In this document: in pieces, positions 52,605 through 62,458 of the stretch
How positions within the stretch are numbered: position 1 is the stretch's first letter
Layout: the number at the start of each line of letters is the position of its first letter
Source of the DNA: Chitinophagaceae bacterium
Lineage (GTDB): Bacteria; Bacteroidota; Bacteroidia; Chitinophagales; Chitinophagaceae
Direction: 5' to 3'
Assembly (NCBI GenBank): GCA_027486835.1
Contig: JAIXOJ010000132.1
Location: 1-63,112 of the forward strand
DNA: 63,112 nucleotides
Made by a program: the position numbers and the translations under genes
The notes under the pieces: model-generated
Told to the model about the DNA's origin: nothing
What the model saw: the letters and a program-made list of their open reading frames with translations, nothing else
Database searches by the model: none

Positions 52605-54157
52605 TTCGACAATTATGGTTAAATTGTTCATTGCTTATTTTTTTCTTGTGCTTTTCTTTGACTCTACAAGCCCAAACTAAATACCCCAAAGAGGTGTCGG
52701 CTGTGGTAGAAAAAGCCAAAGCGAATAAAAAAGAACTGGAAAAAGCTTTAAATTATTTTTATTTATTAAAGGATTCTTTGAAGATAAAAGCGATTAATTT
52801 TTTAGTTGCCAATATGGATATTCATCGTTCCTATAATTTTTATTGGGCCGACAGTACAGGAAATAAACTAGCATTTAATGAATTAGACTATCCCAATTTT
52901 GATTCATCAGTAAACGCTTTTAATCAACTCAAAGCAAGTACACCTAAAATTCATCCAGTACCTAACATTTATCGAGATATTGATAGCATAAAAGGTGATT
53001 ACTTAATAGACAATATTAATCGGGCCTTTCAAGCATGGAATTTGGAATGGACTAAAAAAATTTCTATAGAGGATTTCCTCGAATATCTATTGCCTTATAG
53101 GACAAGTATAGAACCTTTACAAAATTGGCGAGCTGCTTACAGTCAACGATTTGCACCATTGATGGATAGTGCTAAAGGAAAGAGTCCAAAAGAAGTGCTT
53201 GACTATTTTGAAGCGGACAATTATAGTTGGTTCACTGGTACTTTTAATGTGGAAACGCGCAAAGAACCGTTACCTCGATTAGGCGCATTACAATTGTTGT
53301 TCAGAAAAAAAGGTGCATGTGAAGATGCGGCAGCAGCGACTGTATTTGCTTTGCGCTCACAGGGCATACCAGCCGCTGTAGATTTTGTGCCTTTTTGGGC
53401 TACATCCTCCGGTTCACATTTTATATATGCTTCCCCAACCCTATTAGTTGCACCCAAAAAAACGCTTGACACCTTAGGGAAAGATTTGCCAAGAAAGTTC
53501 AGATTGGTAAGAGAACCGGGTAAAGTATTACGCACTACCTATTCAAAGCAAATGGGCACTTTAGCTACAATTCTGCCCGCAAGTGAGCTGCCAATTGGAA
53601 TCCTACAAACCACAAACTACAAGGATGTTACTGACGAATATTGGGAAACGCAAGATGTGGATATTCCTGTGCGTACTTCCCAAACAAAAGTTGGTGTAGC
53701 AAATATTGTGTATGCCTGTGTTTTTAATTCGCTTGACTGGCGGTTGGTTTGGTGGGGTCGGGTAAAAAACAATATTGCCCGTTTTACCAAAATGAGCAAA
53801 GGTGTTGTTTACCTTCCTATGCAATTAATCAATAAACAATTACGGCCTGTAGGTTATCCAATTGCGGTAGGTTATAAGCACCAGCAATTGTTGCAACCGG
53901 ATACCCTACACTGGCATACAATTGTACTTCACGAACAAGACAAGTATCTAAAGTTCCATCCACAAAAAAAATATTCCCTCTATTGTTGGGGAACAAATTG
54001 GATAAAAATGGGTGAACAAATGGCAGGAGATGCCACCAAACAAATGGTGTTTCAGCACATACCTAAAAATGCTTTGTTATTGATGGTGCCAGAGGATAGC
54101 AAAGGAAAAGAACGCCCTTTTATAGTGACGGATGCAGGCGTAAGGGTATGGTTTTAA
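52601..54157 (+). CDS. Transglutaminase-like (TGc) secreted protein
   Basis: A 518-aa protein with a signal peptide (about 1-25, ending LQAQ). The core KKGACEDAAAATVFALRSQG places the catalytic Cys in the GxC position, and SSGSHFIYAS supplies the His. Fold identity by motif is good; the activity (transglutaminase or peptidase) is unproven. It overlaps the preceding O-antigen-ligase-like gene by 4 bp, so the two are coexpressed. Confidence 0.85.
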   Translation: MIRQLWLNCSLLIFFLCFSLTLQAQTKYPKEVSAVVEKAKANKKELEKALNYFYLLKDSLKIKAINFLVANMDIHRSYNFYWADSTGNKLAFNELDYPNFDSSVNAFNQLKASTPKIHPVPNIYRDIDSIKGDYLIDNINRAFQAWNLEWTKKISIEDFLEYLLPYRTSIEPLQNWRAAYSQRFAPLMDSAKGKSPKEVLDYFEADNYSWFTGTFNVETRKEPLPRLGALQLLFRKKGACEDAAAATVFALRSQGIPAAVDFVPFWATSSGSHFIYASPTLLVAPKKTLDTLGKDLPRKFRLVREPGKVLRTTYSKQMGTLATILPASELPIGILQTTNYKDVTDEYWETQDVDIPVRTSQTKVGVANIVYACVFNSLDWRLVWWGRVKNNIARFTKMSKGVVYLPMQLINKQLRPVGYPIAVGYKHQQLLQPDTLHWHTIVLHEQDKYLKFHPQKKYSLYCWGTNWIKMGEQMAGDATKQMVFQHIPKNALLLMVPEDSKGKERPFIVTDAGVRVWF

Positions 54158-54222
54158 GACATTAATCAATTTTTAAGTTAATACTTTTTTATACATTCAT
54201 TTTTTAACAAAAACAATCAGTT

Positions 54223-54951
54223 ATGAGAAGATTTATTTTTTTCTTCGCACTAATGTGCAGTGCTTTCGTTTGCACAACCCGTATTTCAGCCCAACCCTTG
54301 GACTCTACTGCAACAGTTTTGTTGACAGACAATGTAAACCTACTCAGTTTGTCGCCTAAGGAAGCGCAACTCATTAAGCCTGCCATCATTGCAGAAGCAG
54401 CTGAAATTAAAAAATTAAAAAATCAAGGAGCTAGCTTTACTACAATTAAATTGGTCATCGACGCTTACGGCGATACCATTAAAAGAGTAGTGGTACAAAA
54501 GCGAGCAAAAACCCATTTAAAAATGCTCACCAAAACCCACAAGTTAAATGGCGACATTAAGGCAGCCGTCGGTGACATCGCTACCAGTGAAGCAACAGAT
54601 TTGTTGAATATTGAGGTTTCTCCTAACCCAGAAGAGGTAAAGGACAGCCTTAGAGGTGCAAAGGAAAGTGTATATGAAAATAAAATACTTGCCGCTATAG
54701 GAAGCAAGTTTCAGTGGGAACTAGCCAAAAAATATGGGCTTACTGCAAACCTAGATAGTGCAGCCACGATGAACGACCTTGCCGTTTTCAACGAAAAACT
54801 TGCAGAATTGCAAAAGAATTTGATTACTGATCCTGACAATACGGCTCAGATGCTTTTTAAAATGATTATGAATCCTCCACCCATTATAGCCAGATTGATT
54901 ATCTCTGTTAGGGCAAATCAAAATGGTAATGATGGAGGATTTTCATGGTAA
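54223..54951 (+). CDS. Hypothetical secreted protein
   Basis: A 242-aa protein with a signal peptide (residues 1-23, ending ISAQ). The mature part is Ala/Lys/Thr-rich and helical; no domain is recognised. It ends with a short Asn/Gly-rich tail (ANQNGNDGGFSW). It lies 65 bp after the transglutaminase gene. Confidence 0.7.
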   Translation: MRRFIFFFALMCSAFVCTTRISAQPLDSTATVLLTDNVNLLSLSPKEAQLIKPAIIAEAAEIKKLKNQGASFTTIKLVIDAYGDTIKRVVVQKRAKTHLKMLTKTHKLNGDIKAAVGDIATSEATDLLNIEVSPNPEEVKDSLRGAKESVYENKILAAIGSKFQWELAKKYGLTANLDSAATMNDLAVFNEKLAELQKNLITDPDNTAQMLFKMIMNPPPIIARLIISVRANQNGNDGGFSW

Positions 54952-55046
54952 TGAAAATAAGGCTTTTTTATAGTAGTAAAAAGCAATGGTTTATTGTATA
55001 ATATTTAGGGGGATCAACAAATTCAATCATTTTTAAAAACTAAAAA

Positions 55047-56459
55047 ATGAATAAAATATTTTTATGGGCAAGCCTTTTTGCTTTTTTTTACGCAAATGCA
55101 CAAAATACTAATGATAGTCTAACACATTTCCGAATGGAGATGGCAAAGTCCTACATACACGCAGAAGGGGCTAACAAGCAGCCTTCAAAGGCAATGGAAT
55201 TATTTGCACAATGCGCAGATGAAGGCAATGCAGAAGCAATGAATGCAATGGGTGTGATATATAATAATGGACTAGCCGGCAAGAAAGATTCTTTAAAAGC
55301 ATTGCAGTGGTTTACGATGGCTGCTAATGCTGGCTATGCCAATGCTTGGTACAACCTAGGCACGATTTACCGGGAGTCAATGGAATTTAATACTGCCTTT
55401 TTGTGCTATAGCAAAGCTGCTGAAATGGGGGAAGCGCATGGTATTTTTTTTAAAGGATACATGTTGTATAAAGGACTTGGTTGTACACAAAACTATAAGC
55501 AAGCCGCAGCATTATTTGCACATGGGGCTGTGCAGGATAAAGCAAACAGCATGTATTATTACGGACTATGTTTTAGGAATGGTTATGGAGTAGCAGTAAA
55601 CAAAGACAGTGCAAAATTTTGGTTGGCGCGTTCTGTTGAAAGGGGGCACAATTTAGCACTGGAAGAGCTTTTGGAAAAATTGCCAGAAAATGCAGAAATT
55701 GCTGGGATTCTTGCAAGTAAGATTAAAGCTGCACAAGCTGTTTTGCCAAACAAAGGTGTACCAAATAAATATAGGAAAGTAAATCACCAAGCAACAATCA
55801 CAGAAGTGGGTGGGATTTATAAAGGCTATTTACTTAAATACGATTGGAGTGGGCAGCATGTGGTTGAAGCAAACAAATTGGAAGTTGCATTGGAACCTCA
55901 CAACGATAGCCTCAATGGGCTTTGGATAGAAGACGACAGTATTCGACAGCCTATTCACGCATTGTTTACACCTGAATCCATTATGTTCAAGGAATTTAAG
56001 TATAGTAAAATAAGTCATTATAGTTCAAAAAGACTTGAATCAACGATATTCCAGTCTGCAACTTTACAGCTAACCAATTCCGATAGCGGCTTATATTTAT
56101 CTGGAAACATACAAGCATTTACGCCAAGGAGCAAAGAACCACAGAGGCCTTTGTTTCTGGCTTTAGTTAAAACTGGCAAAGTAAATAGAGATATTCCCTT
56201 TTCAGCTATACCGTTAAGGACATATCCTAATCCTTTCAACAGTAGTATAAATATGGATTTCGAGATAAAAGAAGCTTGTGAAGTTTCTACAAAGCTTTAC
56301 ACGGTTGAAGGCAAACAAGTTTATTACAATTCCGCTGGAGTGTTATCTCCTGGTAGTTATACTCTTCCAATTCAAACTCAACAGATAGCTGCTGGCTATT
56401 ACAAGTTAGTGCTTCGTTGCGGCAATATATTTTATAAGGCAAATGTGATGAAATATTGA
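55047..56459 (+). CDS. Sel1-repeat protein with T9SS sorting domain
   Basis: A 470-aa exported protein. The signal peptide is followed by five or so Sel1-like repeats (AMELFAQCADEGNAEAMNAMGVIYNNG, ALQWFTMAANAGYANAWYNLGTIY) over residues 28-190, then a beta-rich middle. A C-terminal type IX sorting domain begins at YPNPFNSSINMDFEIKEACE and ends GYYKLVLRCGNIFYKANV. Predicted to be secreted or surface-attached through the type IX system. Followed after 19 bp by the 797-residue gene, so the two are likely cotranscribed. Confidence 0.86.
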   Translation: MNKIFLWASLFAFFYANAQNTNDSLTHFRMEMAKSYIHAEGANKQPSKAMELFAQCADEGNAEAMNAMGVIYNNGLAGKKDSLKALQWFTMAANAGYANAWYNLGTIYRESMEFNTAFLCYSKAAEMGEAHGIFFKGYMLYKGLGCTQNYKQAAALFAHGAVQDKANSMYYYGLCFRNGYGVAVNKDSAKFWLARSVERGHNLALEELLEKLPENAEIAGILASKIKAAQAVLPNKGVPNKYRKVNHQATITEVGGIYKGYLLKYDWSGQHVVEANKLEVALEPHNDSLNGLWIEDDSIRQPIHALFTPESIMFKEFKYSKISHYSSKRLESTIFQSATLQLTNSDSGLYLSGNIQAFTPRSKEPQRPLFLALVKTGKVNRDIPFSAIPLRTYPNPFNSSINMDFEIKEACEVSTKLYTVEGKQVYYNSAGVLSPGSYTLPIQTQQIAAGYYKLVLRCGNIFYKANVMKY

Positions 56460-56478
56460 ACAAATAAATACGAAATAA

Positions 56479-58872
56479 ATGAAAAAATTAATCTTATTTG
56501 TATCACTGCTTTTTGGCATGATACCTACTATAAAAGAGCATCACTTAAAATTTATAGGGCTTGAATGTGCAAAAGCACAATATTTTGCTTGGGAAGGTTT
56601 TACCCCTTATGCTAACCTGGAAGCAACGCCAGGCTTGGCGGATGGTTCGATTAAAGCAAATGCTAAATTAGTAGGTTGTGGTGGGTGTTCTGATTATGAC
56701 TTAAAATGGAGTATTTCAAATAAAAATGGTAATGATGTTATTGGAGAGGTCTATAGCCAAGATGACATATTTCGTAATGAGGAAGAGGTAACTATCTCAA
56801 ATTTATATCCTGGTTTGTATAATGTTTGTGTTGGAGGCTCTCTTAAAATAGGTAATTGGGAGTATGTTAATTATGAATGGGTTACTAGTTATAAGAAAAA
56901 AAATATTTACAAATGCGAAAACAATCTTCTGGTCAGACCAAAGAACTGTTACACTTTTAGCCCAATGCCAATTATAACTGATGCAGATTATTTTAGTCAT
57001 AATGGAACAGCTTACTTTGGTGATCCTAACGATAACAACAAACCCTACCTATGGTATACCATAACAAGTGACCTGAGTTTACCTTTCACTGGAACCCCAG
57101 GTTCACCTCAATCTATTACTTTAGTTGACAACGGAAAAGGTTTAATAGAAAGATTTTGGCCAGGTATGTATTCATATTATGTTGTTGATAAAAATTTCTG
57201 TAATGCATCAGGTTCATTTACAATTGCTGAAAAAGCAGGTATAAAATGCAATATATTATTTACTTGCTCTGATTTTGACAAAAGAAATGGCAGCATTACA
57301 ATCAGCAATATAACTTCTACTAATGGTCAAAATAATGCAAAATATTATGACATTACTTGTCTTGACCAAAGTGGAAACAACATCAGCGGGCAAGCAGTAA
57401 GTGGCACTATGGTTTATACGGGATTATCAATTGGAAGTTACAAAATAACTATAACTTCAAAGGATGGTACGGTTACAACTTTTTCTACAACATCAAGGGT
57501 TGTTACATGCTCTGGAACAGTACAAATTAATGTGCCAAATACTCAAATTACTGCGGGGAATGGGTTAGGGGTAGGAGTAATTGATGTAACAAATACGATT
57601 TCTCCAAGACCAACAAATAGTGTAACTTTTTTATGTACAAACAATTCTACAGGTATAACATATACACTTACAGGAACTGCATATAATAACCTACCTGCTG
57701 GTACTTATACCATTTCTGCAACAGACGTTTACGGTGGTACAATTTCAAATCCGTATGTTGTTGTGCCTACAACTTGTACAAATCCTACATTTAATATTTC
57801 AAGTGCTAATATTGGCAATGATGATGGAAAAGCATCTGGTTATGTTGTTGCTTCCATTTCATCAACTAAAAATTGGAAAATAAAATCTATTGATGGAATG
57901 TCAACGCAGTACATTAAAATAAATGGTGGTATTTTTTCAAATGTTCCTGCCGGTACTTATGAAATTACTGGCATTAACCCCTCAGATGGCTGTATTACTA
58001 CTTCACAGCAGTTTACTGTTCCATTGGCTTCTTTTAACTTATCTAGTGATGACAAAGCAATTTTAAAGCTACTTTATGATGATACAAATGATGCTGGTTC
58101 TGGAAAATGCCATGGCACAAGGAAAGCACCTGGAAGTACAAGTATAAATTTTCAGCCTAAGGCGTTAATTGCTCACTTATTGATACAGGAGGATTATGTT
58201 AGAAGTACATCGGGAGCATTTGTGGAATATTCCATCCCTAATCCAGCTTATGGAAATAATGGGTATGCTGATATTGCAAATACCTTAACCGGAGAAATAT
58301 TTGAAATAAAAAATGCACAAACCGCTTCAGAAATGCTTAAAGGTTCGTACGAAGTTGTAGGCTATAGAGACTTAGCAAAACAGTGGTGTGACAAACCCGC
58401 TGTTGGTCAATGGGTGCTTGGCTATAATTATCCTATTAATAGCTTTTTACATAATGCAAAATACTTTCCCGATCCATATCAAGCTTCAAGAGTTATTGAA
58501 GCAAAATTGTATTTCGATTATCCTGGTGTCATTGGGTATAATTATATCAGTAGATCTACAAGCCCAGTGCAAGTACCGGTCGCTCCTCCAATGGCATGGG
58601 TAGATATCGTTAATGAACTAATGGCACGTAGACGAAATTTACAGTATGCTACAATGGCCACCACCGAATTAGTTATAACATATTTTAATCAGTTAAAAAA
58701 AGCAGACCCCAATAATTTTGCAACTATAAAAGCAGAAGTTCTTACAATTGGGGGTGTTATCTTGATTGGGCTTATCTGCCAAGCTATAATAACAAATGGG
58801 GGTTCAGTATTGACAGAATTTGCTATTTATGAATTAGCGTTTACGTGTGAATTTATAATACTGAAAATGTAA
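56479..58872 (+). CDS. Secreted SprB-repeat protein with nuclease-like C-terminal domain (candidate effector)
   Basis: A 797-aa protein. An N-terminal signal peptide is followed by four or five SprB-like beta repeats (LYPGLYNVCVGGS, LSIGSYKITITSKDG, LPAGTYTISATDVYGG, VPAGTYEITGINPSDGC) to about residue 520. A different C-terminal region follows with NGYADIANTLTGEIFEIKN: D598 and E609-x-K611 fit a PD-(D/E)XK nuclease pattern used in polymorphic toxin domains. A helical tail ends in hydrophobic stretches. Lies directly after a T9SS protein gene. The nuclease-like reading is inference. Confidence 0.7.
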   Translation: MKKLILFVSLLFGMIPTIKEHHLKFIGLECAKAQYFAWEGFTPYANLEATPGLADGSIKANAKLVGCGGCSDYDLKWSISNKNGNDVIGEVYSQDDIFRNEEEVTISNLYPGLYNVCVGGSLKIGNWEYVNYEWVTSYKKKNIYKCENNLLVRPKNCYTFSPMPIITDADYFSHNGTAYFGDPNDNNKPYLWYTITSDLSLPFTGTPGSPQSITLVDNGKGLIERFWPGMYSYYVVDKNFCNASGSFTIAEKAGIKCNILFTCSDFDKRNGSITISNITSTNGQNNAKYYDITCLDQSGNNISGQAVSGTMVYTGLSIGSYKITITSKDGTVTTFSTTSRVVTCSGTVQINVPNTQITAGNGLGVGVIDVTNTISPRPTNSVTFLCTNNSTGITYTLTGTAYNNLPAGTYTISATDVYGGTISNPYVVVPTTCTNPTFNISSANIGNDDGKASGYVVASISSTKNWKIKSIDGMSTQYIKINGGIFSNVPAGTYEITGINPSDGCITTSQQFTVPLASFNLSSDDKAILKLLYDDTNDAGSGKCHGTRKAPGSTSINFQPKALIAHLLIQEDYVRSTSGAFVEYSIPNPAYGNNGYADIANTLTGEIFEIKNAQTASEMLKGSYEVVGYRDLAKQWCDKPAVGQWVLGYNYPINSFLHNAKYFPDPYQASRVIEAKLYFDYPGVIGYNYISRSTSPVQVPVAPPMAWVDIVNELMARRRNLQYATMATTELVITYFNQLKKADPNNFATIKAEVLTIGGVILIGLICQAIITNGGSVLTEFAIYELAFTCEFIILKM

Positions 58873-58886
58873 TTTAATTTTGACAC

Positions 58887-58929
58887 TTGTTGCACCTGCG
58901 ATATTTTGCATGTGCAACAATCTTTTTTT
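58887..58929 (+). terminator. Terminator of the candidate effector gene
   Basis: TTGTTGCACCTGC / GCATGTGCAACAA stem (one mismatch, 8-nt loop) followed by an uninterrupted T-run. Confidence 0.88.
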
Positions 58930-59110
58930 ATTTAATTTCACTTGAATGCTCTCACGTATTTACTATTGACAGGTTCGGCTGAGGTTATCGTAATGCAGAT
59001 GGATTCATTTAATTGACGATTTAGTATAGAAGAAAAATAAAATAATATTAACATAGTTACGTGGTTAAATATTGCCATTTTAAAAGTCCTCAATTTTCTC
59101 AAATTATATT

Positions 59111-60268
59111 ATGAAACAAAAAAGAGCTTGGTGTATTACTAAATATAAGGGGTTTGGTATGTGGGAAAAAATATTTGAAATGGATTTTAATTTCAAAATT
59201 TCTGAGCAATTTATTAATTGCTTGGATGTTAAATTAAGTGAATGGCTTCCCCATTTTCTTGGGTTGTCATCCCTTGATTTTAATGAATTTGATTCTTTAC
59301 ATTGGTCTTCATCTCGCCCATTTTTTTATGAGAAGGATGTAATTTCAAAAATGTCGGCTGGAATATATATTGGGGCACATCTATTTGAAATAATTATTTT
59401 ATGGCAATCTGATTCTGAAAAGATATACCAACCTTCTGACAAAATAGTTGATTGCAGTGAAATTAAGTTTTGGATAGAAGGCCTTGATAGGAACTTGTGT
59501 CTATATTACAAGCACCCTGATAATACGCTATACTACCCAATTTATGAGTGGATAAGAAGTTTTAAATCTAATTATGACCTAGACCTATCATTTGAATTCA
59601 TGCAAATTGCCAATAAGCAACTCACCGCCGATTTTATGCGTCAAACAGGAATTAGTTCTTTTAAGCAAGTTGCTATGGCAACCATTTCAGGGTATAAGAA
59701 TTTTTATCCTCACTGGCAACATGTATATGAGAAGGGTACAATTTCCATTATACCGCTATGGGCGAATATTTGTGGGCATTTGACTTTTGGTGTAAGCTAT
59801 ATGTGCTGGAAATCGAAGTCTGGACGTATTTATGACGTTTCCGATAAAGATATTGACACAAATGATATAGTATTTTGGTATGAAGGACTTAAACCTGAGG
59901 AATACAGAAAAATGCTATACCCAAATGAACCTTTCCCATTAAGTTTGAAAGATTTAAAATTCGAGTTTGAATTTGTTAGAATGGAAATGGACAGTACAAT
60001 CAGCTTAAAATTCAAGGAAGAAAAAATGGCGGAGGATGATACATTAATTGATAAAATAGATGATTTTATCCAAAAAAAGTGCATCGATAATCCTATTAAA
60101 ATAACTAAAGATTACGAAGGTAGGGCACACAAATTCCTTAGGTCTTTTCAAGAGCCAGATACTTGGATTTATGTAATTGATACTGGTTCTGGGGGATACT
60201 ATGTAATCAAGAAATTTCTGCAGTTTTTAAATAAGCTTGATTGTCTAGTTAAGGTGGTGGTAGAGTAG
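59111..60268 (+). CDS. Hypothetical cytosolic protein with internal duplication (candidate immunity protein)
   Basis: A 385-aa protein with no signal peptide. Two similar segments are visible: residues about 84-164 (LFEIIILWQSDSEKIYQPSD...EIKFWIEGLDR) and about 217-292 (FGVSYMCWKSKSGRIYDVSD...DIVFWYEGLKP). Both contain a W-K/S-rich hairpin, Y-x-x-SDK and FWxEGL. The C-terminal part is charged, without a recognised domain. Located after the effector-like gene but behind a terminator, so it has its own promoter. Immunity function is a guess from position and cytosolic nature. Confidence 0.6.
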   Translation: MKQKRAWCITKYKGFGMWEKIFEMDFNFKISEQFINCLDVKLSEWLPHFLGLSSLDFNEFDSLHWSSSRPFFYEKDVISKMSAGIYIGAHLFEIIILWQSDSEKIYQPSDKIVDCSEIKFWIEGLDRNLCLYYKHPDNTLYYPIYEWIRSFKSNYDLDLSFEFMQIANKQLTADFMRQTGISSFKQVAMATISGYKNFYPHWQHVYEKGTISIIPLWANICGHLTFGVSYMCWKSKSGRIYDVSDKDIDTNDIVFWYEGLKPEEYRKMLYPNEPFPLSLKDLKFEFEFVRMEMDSTISLKFKEEKMAEDDTLIDKIDDFIQKKCIDNPIKITKDYEGRAHKFLRSFQEPDTWIYVIDTGSGGYYVIKKFLQFLNKLDCLVKVVVE

Positions 60269-60382
60269 TGTTTAATCCTTTTGGTTTTTTTTAGCCATAC
60301 TTTGTTGCCCCTTGGAGTTATTAATTAATTCATTTTGGGCTGATTAAAATGTAACTATCATATTCTGTTTAAATGTTTAAAA

Positions 60383-61003
60383 ATGAATCCTAAATTATTA
60401 TTCACTTTTAGCTTTTTTTTATTTACTGCAATAAATGCCCAAATAAAAAAAGGATCTTGGATTATTGGTGGGCAAGCAAGTTACAATCAGGTAGACTATT
60501 ATCCAAATACAAACTACTCGTACTCGAGCAAAAATCCAACAGCTGTCATTTCCATCGGTAAGGCTTTTAAGGATAACGATGTATATGGTATTTCTGCGGG
60601 CTATTTATCAAATACTTATTCTAGCACAATTTATATAGGGGGCTATGCCCAAACAGGCGATAGAAACACCTATAGTGCTAGTGTATTCAATAGAAAATAT
60701 GAAAAGATTATTTCTGCTTTGTACGCTTTTAGCGAAGTAGGGGCAGGATTGAGTTATTCGCATTACCGAACTACCAATTCTTATAATGGCTTTTTGTACT
60801 GTTCTCCAGGTATTGCTTACCGAGTGCGAAAGAAACTCTTTATAGAATTTCTTTTGCCCAATCTTGCACGTTTGTCCTATTACCACAGTAAAACGACATA
60901 TTTTAGTAATACAGATAGGGTATTTGTAAAAGAAAATGAAGTTGCTCTAACTTCCAACCTAAACCTTGCCTCCTTTGCAACTGGCCTCCGAATTAATCTG
61001 TAG
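60383..61003 (+). CDS. Outer-membrane beta-barrel-like protein
   Basis: A 206-aa protein with a signal peptide (ending INAQ) and alternating amphipathic strands rich in Tyr/Ser (SWIIGGQASYNQVDYY, DVYGISAGYLSNTYS, SEVGAGLSYSHYRTTN), ending in a typical terminal strand (LASFATGLRINL). Function unknown. It precedes the PagL-like gene by 18 bp and is probably cotranscribed with it or provides a membrane partner. Confidence 0.75.
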   Translation: MNPKLLFTFSFFLFTAINAQIKKGSWIIGGQASYNQVDYYPNTNYSYSSKNPTAVISIGKAFKDNDVYGISAGYLSNTYSSTIYIGGYAQTGDRNTYSASVFNRKYEKIISALYAFSEVGAGLSYSHYRTTNSYNGFLYCSPGIAYRVRKKLFIEFLLPNLARLSYYHSKTTYFSNTDRVFVKENEVALTSNLNLASFATGLRINL

Positions 61004-61072
61004 GTTTTCAATTATTGGTTCTTGATGGTTATGCAAAACCCACAAAAAAATAGAATACCGCACAGAGAAAAA

Positions 61073-62197
61073 ATGCTTATTAGGCTCTTTATTATTTTTC
61101 TCGTAACAATCAATTGGCATCAGACTGATGCACAGTTGATGCCCGAGTATAAAAAAAGTAGCCCTACACATACGGTATTTAGTTACAGTGCAGATTATGG
61201 CAGCACCATTGTGCACACACCAGTGGTAAAACCCATTGGTGGTGCACATCCTTTTGGGTTTGGGGTTGAGTATGGCAAACAAGCCTTTGACTCTGCAACT
61301 TACCACTTGTGTAGTGCCTTTCCTAGGGTTGGTTGGCAGGTGCAATATGTGCATTATGGCACTCCTGTTCTCGGCAATTCACTTATGGCTTCTTATTTTA
61401 TTCAACCTGTTTATCGGCTATCTCCTCGTGTAAATTTCTTTTATCGAGGTGCTTTGGGTCTGAGCTATTCTGATAACCCTTTCAATCCAAAGTCCAATAT
61501 AGATTCGTTCAACCTAAACTATAGCGTTCGTTTTAATCCTTATGTTCAGTTGGCTGGAGGTTTTGGCTTTCACCTGACGCCACATCTTTCTGTAGAGTTA
61601 AGAAGTACGTTTCACCATTTATCCAATGGAAACCAAAAACGGCCAAATACTGGTCTTAATTGGATAACAAATTCTGCTTCATTGGTTTATCATCCTGAGG
61701 GGAATGGATTGCCCAAACTCCACAGGGTGCATGACAAATATTGGCAAACACGCCCTTGGAATTTTTCTTTTGGGATGCTTTATGTTGCAAAACAGGGCTA
61801 TGCAGGTCCTATTGGCAGGTATCAACGCTTATATGCCGCAGGAGGTTTTGTAGAAACGGCCAAACAAATAGGTCGCATCCATGCAATAGTGGTGGGTGTA
61901 CAAGCTTATTATAATTGTTTGAAGGTGGATGCAAACAAACAAATTGATAATAGTTCGTTGAAACGTTCATCACTTTTAGCAGGAATATATATGGGGCATT
62001 CGTTTTTAATGGGGCGATTTATTTTTAATGAGATTGCTGGTGTTTATATCACGCCACATTCATCCATCTATTCAAAAGTTTTTCATCAGCACAATATTCG
62101 ATATGTAATAGATAGCCATTGGCAAGGAGGCCTTGGTCTGAAAGTGCATAAGTCGGATGCAGATTTTGTTTGTTTCAACATCATATACCAACTTTAG
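61073..62197 (+). CDS. PagL-like acyloxyacyl hydrolase (lipid A 3-O-deacylase family)
   Basis: An outer-membrane barrel enzyme of 374 aa from ATG 61073, where a signal peptide (MLIRLFIIFLVTINW, ending TDAQ) starts. The active-site strand FHHLSNGNQKRPNTGLNW matches the PagL motif, with the catalytic His and Ser in H-x-x-SNG (an extra residue compared with the common HxSNG) and an N/P-x-GLN tail. It has two barrel-like halves, so the protein is about twice the E. coli/Pseudomonas PagL size. Predicted to remove an acyl chain from lipid A. Confidence 0.87.
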   Translation: MLIRLFIIFLVTINWHQTDAQLMPEYKKSSPTHTVFSYSADYGSTIVHTPVVKPIGGAHPFGFGVEYGKQAFDSATYHLCSAFPRVGWQVQYVHYGTPVLGNSLMASYFIQPVYRLSPRVNFFYRGALGLSYSDNPFNPKSNIDSFNLNYSVRFNPYVQLAGGFGFHLTPHLSVELRSTFHHLSNGNQKRPNTGLNWITNSASLVYHPEGNGLPKLHRVHDKYWQTRPWNFSFGMLYVAKQGYAGPIGRYQRLYAAGGFVETAKQIGRIHAIVVGVQAYYNCLKVDANKQIDNSSLKRSSLLAGIYMGHSFLMGRFIFNEIAGVYITPHSSIYSKVFHQHNIRYVIDSHWQGGLGLKVHKSDADFVCFNIIYQL

Positions 62198-62458
62198 GAT
62201 TGAATTATTAATGCTTACTATTGATGTAGCTAATTGATTATTCGGGCATTTGGAATTCACACACTGGGCTATTTCTGTTGAAGCCTTTCTAGTTAATAAA
62301 TTAAACGAAACTATCTTAATGAGAACTGTTTCTTGGGGTAGAGAAAATGTCCGAGTAGTTTCCTTCCAAAAATTTGTAGATAATGTACTTGGATTTATGG
62401 TAATTGAATAAATGATTAAAGTGAATTTTTTTAATTTTTAATACTAATTTGTTTTATC
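62198..62458. other. Gene-free stretch
   Basis: No gene or structured element seen. Confidence 0.4.
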
